From Thermoplasmatota archaeon (lineage in GTDB: Bacteria; Pseudomonadota; Gammaproteobacteria; Burkholderiales; Thiobacillaceae): DNA of 8,090 nt. Position 1 is the first letter of the stretch; each line of letters begins with the position of its first letter. Positions 5,300 through 8,090 of this stretch are shown here, in pieces. The DNA is taken from positions 1-8,090 of the forward strand of contig JAMCVR010000023.1 of the NCBI GenBank assembly GCA_023475455.1. The letters run 5' to 3'. The position numbers and the translations under genes are program-made. The notes under the pieces are model-generated. The model saw only the letters and a list, made by a program, of their open reading frames with translations. It ran no database searches and had not been told where the DNA came from.

Positions 5300-6634
5300 T
5301 CAGAACAGGAACCACCCCAACAGATAAAGCGTGTTGTTGTCGGAGGCGTTCCTGCCAAAACCGTCGTAGTCGGTAGCGGCGCCGTTGAATTTCTTATAGG
5401 CGGTATAGCGCACTGCGAACTTGGTGTTCTGCCACGGCAGGTAATCCAGCTCCGCCATCCAGCCCCGCGTGTCGGGACTGCCGCTGGCGCTGCCCATCAC
5501 CGGCTCCATCATGTATTTCATGGCGTCGGTGTCGCCGAAAGTCGAAAAGTAGCCGAGTCCGCCGCCATAACGGTGCCGGTAGGAGTAGTGGAAATTGGCC
5601 TTGATCGTCGTCAGCCTGTCCGCCGGGTTGGCGGCGGCGCCCTGGGCGAAGCTGGCGTTCCATTGCTGCCGTTCGCGGATCCAGGTGGCCTGGGCCGAGA
5701 AGAAATGGTCGCTGCCCAGGTACTGATACTGCGTATCGAAGCCGATGTCCCGGAAGCGGTCGGTCGGCCCGCTCGGGCTGTCGGGGTCGGGATAGATTTC
5801 GGCGACCATGCCGTAAGTCCCGGCTTGCACGCTGTGGGCACCCCAGTCGCGCTGCAACGCGAAACGCCAATAGGGCGCGTAATCCTGCAAGACATTCTCG
5901 ACGCGTACGCCGGTGCTCAAGGGACGCAACCATCCGCGCTTGGCGGTGCGGTAAAAGCTGATCTCCCCATAGAGCAGGTTGTTCCACAGGCCATAAACCC
6001 CGAGCCCGCCCACCTGGGAAGCGAGCGTCATGTCCAGCACCGTGCTCGCGGCCGGCATCAGCCCGGCATCGGCCACGTGGGGAAAGCGCCACACCGGCGT
6101 AGCGTTCCAGACGTCCTGCACCGTCGGCGTATTGTTCAGGGTGGCGCCGTATACCAGTTCCGTGCCGTTCACGGTGGTGCTGTCGGCATAGCGGATATCG
6201 GCCATCTCCATCCCCCACTTGCGTTCGACGCCGTCGTAGGAATACTGGACGAACGCGCCGGACTTTTCGGTGATGCGTCCCGCGTAATACACACCGACCG
6301 CTTGCGGGATGGTCTGGTTGTTGCGCGGAAAGTTTTCCGGATCCGCCCCGGTGGTGTCTTTGGTGGACGTGTTGGAGACCAACAACAAGGCCGAGAGTGG
6401 GAGAGAAGCCAGGCCGGGAGGCTTCTCGCCGCTGCTCAGGGTGTAGCCGCGCAACTTGAACCAGCGCCCGAACGGCGTCAATTCCGGGAAAACCGTATGG
6501 CACGACGCGCACTGCGCACCGGTCTGACGCGCGAAGCTGGGAACCGCGCCGGCGTCGAGCGGCGCCAGCAACAGCGCGGCCGGGAGCACGCCCGCGGCAA
6601 GGGTTGCGACTTTCGACAATACGTTCCGGATCAT
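5300..6634 (-). CDS. Outer-membrane monohaem cytochrome-porin fusion (Cyc2-like architecture)
   Basis: 444 residues from ATG 6634. The signal peptide spans about 1-30 (MIRNVLSK, hydrophobic core, cleavage near DAGA). One c-type haem site, CASCH (42-46), follows within VPSFARQTGAQ and leads into TVFPELTPFGRWFKLRGY. The remaining 370 residues alternate aromatic and polar stretches with many Tyr, Trp and Gly, have no further Cys, and end LYLLGWFLF, a C-terminal Phe as expected of BAM-inserted beta-barrels. A haem next to a porin in one chain is the layout of Cyc2, the outer-membrane iron oxidase, but the PSFARQTG..C..CH..FPELTPFGR sequence belongs to a different, widespread and poorly characterised group. 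ATG 6634 is preferred (AGGAG, 6 nt upstream) over ATG 6664, which lacks an SD and would put a charged segment before the signal. Electron transfer across the outer membrane is possible; the substrate is unknown. Confidence 0.85.
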   Translation of the reverse strand: MIRNVLSKVATLAAGVLPAALLLAPLDAGAVPSFARQTGAQCASCHTVFPELTPFGRWFKLRGYTLSSGEKPPGLASLPLSALLLVSNTSTKDTTGADPENFPRNNQTIPQAVGVYYAGRITEKSGAFVQYSYDGVERKWGMEMADIRYADSTTVNGTELVYGATLNNTPTVQDVWNATPVWRFPHVADAGLMPAASTVLDMTLASQVGGLGVYGLWNNLLYGEISFYRTAKRGWLRPLSTGVRVENVLQDYAPYWRFALQRDWGAHSVQAGTYGMVAEIYPDPDSPSGPTDRFRDIGFDTQYQYLGSDHFFSAQATWIRERQQWNASFAQGAAANPADRLTTIKANFHYSYRHRYGGGLGYFSTFGDTDAMKYMMEPVMGSASGSPDTRGWMAELDYLPWQNTKFAVRYTAYKKFNGAATDYDGFGRNASDNNTLYLLGWFLF

Positions 6635-6668
6635 GTCATTCTCCTCATTCGTTGTAACTGGCATGTCA

Positions 6669-6690
6669 CGCCACGGACGATTCCGTGGCG
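6669..6690. other. Perfect 9-bp intercistronic stem-loop
   Basis: CGCCACGGA (6669-6677) pairs fully with TCCGTGGCG (6682-6690) around a CGAT loop. It lies between the DUF5676-like stop (6704) and the cytochrome-porin start (6634). On the minus strand no T-run follows, so an mRNA-stability or processing element is likelier than a terminator. On the plus strand four T's come 3 nt later, which is weak. Confidence 0.6.
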
Positions 6691-6703
6691 CACTTTTCCG
6701 CGG

Positions 6704-6964
6704 TCACGCGCCGCCCCGGCGCCGCCGGAGAACGTTGTAGATCGGCACATACACCAGCCCGGCATACGCGCCGTACAGGAAACTCTCGACGAGCCCGAGC
6801 AGGAAGCCCCACCAGGTGAGCCACTCGAACGCCGGCAGCACCTGTTCGAGAAACTCATGCATGTGGAGGCTCTGCGGCGTGACCAGGCCGTAGATCACGC
6901 ACACCACGAAAGTGACCGCGCCCCACAATCCGAGCGCCCAGGAAACGAGCTTGATGTTCAGCAT
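6704..6964 (-). CDS. DUF5676-like small inner-membrane protein
   Basis: 86 residues, MLNIKLVSWALGLWGAVTFV followed by VCVIYGL, a short polar loop with HMHE (34-37), and then WWGFLLGLVESFLYGAYAGL with VYVPIYNVLRRRR at the end. This gives two membrane spans with a positive C-terminus facing the cytoplasm. The opening LNIKxxxxALGLWG and the closing GxxxGLxxxxxYN resemble the DUF5676 family of small membrane proteins, whose function is not known. The ATG at 6964 has AGGAG 7 nt upstream; that SD lies inside the 166-bp repeat, immediately after the stop of the DUF2933-like copy. The cytochrome-porin gene follows after a 69-nt gap that contains a perfect hairpin. The coding call is strong, the family call moderate. 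Confidence 0.75.
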   Translation of the reverse strand: MLNIKLVSWALGLWGAVTFVVCVIYGLVTPQSLHMHEFLEQVLPAFEWLTWWGFLLGLVESFLYGAYAGLVYVPIYNVLRRRRGGA

Positions 6965-6970
6965 TTCGGT

Positions 6971-7136
6971 TCTCCTCAATGTCGATGGCCTTGCGGTTTG
7001 TCCTTGCCCGGCTGCGCCCCGTCCGCGGGCCCTTGATCGCCCCCGCCGCAACAACCGCCGCCCCCGCCCCCGCCATGCCCGCCGTGGCCGAACAGATGCA
7101 TGCCGACGAACAGGACGAAAATCACCACCCAGATCC
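6971..7136. repeat. Perfect 166-bp direct repeat, copy 2
   Basis: Identical to 3830-3995, same orientation. The right boundary (7136/7137) is where the DUF2933-like gene stops matching its intact copy and apparent insertion-sequence DNA begins. The left boundary lies just beyond the shared GGAGA that serves as SD for the DUF5676-like gene. Confidence 0.97.
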
Positions 7137-7140
7137 CCAT
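6976..7140 (-). CDS. DUF2933-like small membrane protein, N-terminally altered second copy
   Basis: 54 residues. From Ile3 (IWVVIFVLFVGM onward) it is identical to the protein at 3835-4017, including the Gly/His/CC tail and GHRH end. The first eight residues of the intact copy (MDWLAQNW) are replaced by MG: the sequence upstream of 7136 is unrelated and supplies a new ATG at 7140 with AAGG 8 nt upstream (TTAAGGTAGTGCC). The membrane span is nearly complete, so the product may still work. Whether it is expressed depends on transcription arriving from the insertion-sequence side, since any native promoter has been displaced. Confidence 0.65.
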   Translation of the reverse strand: MGIWVVIFVLFVGMHLFGHGGHGGGGGGGCCGGGDQGPADGAQPGKDKPQGHRH

Positions 7141-7251
7141 GGCACTACCTTAAGCCTGATCGCTGCCGGCATCGCAAAGACAAAGACAAATGATAGCTGA
7201 GAGCCTCGCTTGCTAAGATCGTGGTGTCTAAAGTCACGATTGATAACAGGA

Positions 7252-7256
7252 GGATC
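7252..7256 (+). promoter_or_regulatory. Strong ribosome binding site that fixes the transposase start
   Basis: AACAGGAGGATCAGCC precedes ATGATG at 7261. This points to 7261 as the true start, even though the conserved transposase frame is a different one (see the transposase entry). Confidence 0.7.
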
Positions 7257-7260
7257 AGCC

Positions 7261-8090
7261 ATGATGGATGCTACCAAAAAAAACGCCTGCAACTGCAACA
7301 AGGGGTGGAACAATTTCGGCGGCAGTTTGGCGATCAGCCGACGCGCGCTCTGGGCGCCGTGCTGCCGGGCGAGGTCTTGCGAAAGCTGGTCGAAGAGGAG
7401 GTTGGCGCGTTTCGTGAGCGCGTCTATCCGCCACTGACGACGCTGGGGTTGTTTATCGGGCAGGCGCTGAGCCCCGACGGGGCATGCCAGGATGCCGTTG
7501 CCCGACGCTTGAGCGAGCGAACCGCACGAGGCCAGACGGCGTGCAGCCTGAATAGCGGGCCGTACTGCAAGGCGCGCCAGCGCTTGCCGCTGGGGCTGGT
7601 TTCACGGCTCGCCGTGAGCGTGGGCGAAGCGCTGGAGCGGGCGAGCCCATCGGACTGGAAATGGCGAGGTCGTTCGATCAAGCTCATGGACGGCACTACG
7701 ATCTCGATGCCCGACACCCAAGGAAATCAGTCGGTGTATCCGCAAAGCGGTGCGCAGAAACCGGGGCTGGGCTTCCCGCTGGCGATGCTGGTCGGGCTGA
7801 TCTCGCTCTCCACCGGCGCCGTGCTGGGGTGGGCGCTGGGGCCGTGCCGGGGCAAACACACTGGCGAGCAAGCCTTGTTTCGCACGCTGATGCCGCAGCT
7901 TGACTGCATGGACGTTGTCTTGGCCGACCGCTATCACTGCAACTACTTCACCGCCGCGCTGCTGCTGGAACGCGGCGTCGATCTGGTCACGCGACAGCAT
8001 CAGCGCCGCATCACCGACTTTCGGCGGGGCAGGCGCTTGGGACGGCGCGACCATTTGGTCGACTGGATACGCCCTCAGCGTCCCGCCTGG
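7261..8090 (+). CDS. IS4-family transposase, frame change at A8, 3' end outside the window
   Basis: A DDE transposase of the IS4 family. From about 7278 the frame with codons at 7299, 7302 and so on is open to the right edge and reads KKRLQLQQGVEQFRRQFG, then GAVLPGEVLRKLVEEEVGAF, and further LSERTARGQTACSLNSGPYC. The first catalytic Asp is in KLMDGTTISMPDT (codon 7689) and the second in VVLADRYHCNYF (codon 7926); the catalytic Glu lies beyond the edge. The SD-backed start at 7261 reads MMDATKK in another frame and must move back by one base at the run of eight A's (7276-7283). With seven A's the protein would read MMDATKKRLQLQQG without a break. So this is a homopolymer insertion, a sequencing error, or a -1 slip at A AAA AAC. 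If uncorrected, the product is 75 residues and useless. Confidence 0.85.

Larger units (their letters stand above)
7137..8090 (+). mobile_element. Left part of an IS4-family insertion sequence
   Basis: From 7137 the similarity to the intact DUF2933-like copy ends and an IS4-type transposase gene starts 124 bp further on. I infer that the element's left end is at or close to 7137-7142. The right end, its terminal inverted repeat and the target duplication are outside the window, so the boundary is not proved. The 7141-7260 leader holds an inverted repeat, ATCGTG (7218-7223) with CACGAT (7235-7240), but I see no clear promoter. Confidence 0.7.

Noticed and set aside
5192..7036. A 614-codon plus-strand frame opposite the cytochrome-porin
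   Set aside because: The minus strand has a signal peptide, CxxCH, an SD and a barrel-like C-terminus; the plus frame has none of these.
7218..7240. Inverted repeat ATCGTG...CACGAT in the IS leader as a structure that blocks transposase translation from read-through RNA
   Set aside because: Only 6 bp with an 11-nt loop, and it does not include the SD at 7252-7256.

Overview
The window is a high-GC stretch in which every supported gene except one lies on the minus strand. Codon use and protein families (a cyclopropane-fatty-acid synthase, a single-haem cytochrome-porin, CcdA-like and DUF2933-like membrane proteins, an IS4-type transposase) suggest a beta- or gammaproteobacterium. No rRNA or other marker gives a genus. 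The layout looks like an accessory metal and redox island that an insertion sequence has entered and that is partly decaying.

Reading along the minus strand (high to low coordinates), the first block (about 7140 to 4112) holds: an N-terminally altered DUF2933-like protein whose 5' end meets the IS; a DUF5676-like membrane protein; a secreted protein with one CxxCH haem site followed by what looks like an outer-membrane beta-barrel; two broken genes (a small membrane protein with an in-frame TAA, and a collapsed isoprenylcysteine-methyltransferase-like gene); and a methionine-rich periplasmic protein followed by a textbook Rho-independent terminator.

The second block (4017 to the left edge) is tightly packed: an intact DUF2933-like protein, a CcdA/DsbD-type membrane thiol-redox protein, a 31-residue one-helix membrane protein, a heavy-metal-associated (HMA) domain protein with GMHCGSC, a small thioredoxin-like protein with CTQC, a cyclopropane-fatty-acyl-phospholipid synthase, and a DUF1566 protein with two tandem repeats that runs off the left edge. 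The gaps are only -4 to about 36 nt, so this is very probably one operon. A cytoplasmic thioredoxin feeding electrons to a CcdA-like transporter, beside a metal chaperone, suggests reductive handling of a thiophilic metal (copper, silver or mercury) or of periplasmic thiols. That role is inferred.

The two blocks are bracketed by a perfect 166-bp direct repeat (3830-3995 and 6971-7136), each copy holding most of the DUF2933-like gene and the Shine-Dalgarno of the next gene. Recombination between the copies would remove 3141 bp, including the cytochrome-porin and Met-rich genes. At the right edge, on the plus strand, an IS4-family transposase begins with a strong ribosome binding site but changes frame at a run of eight A's, and it runs off the window.
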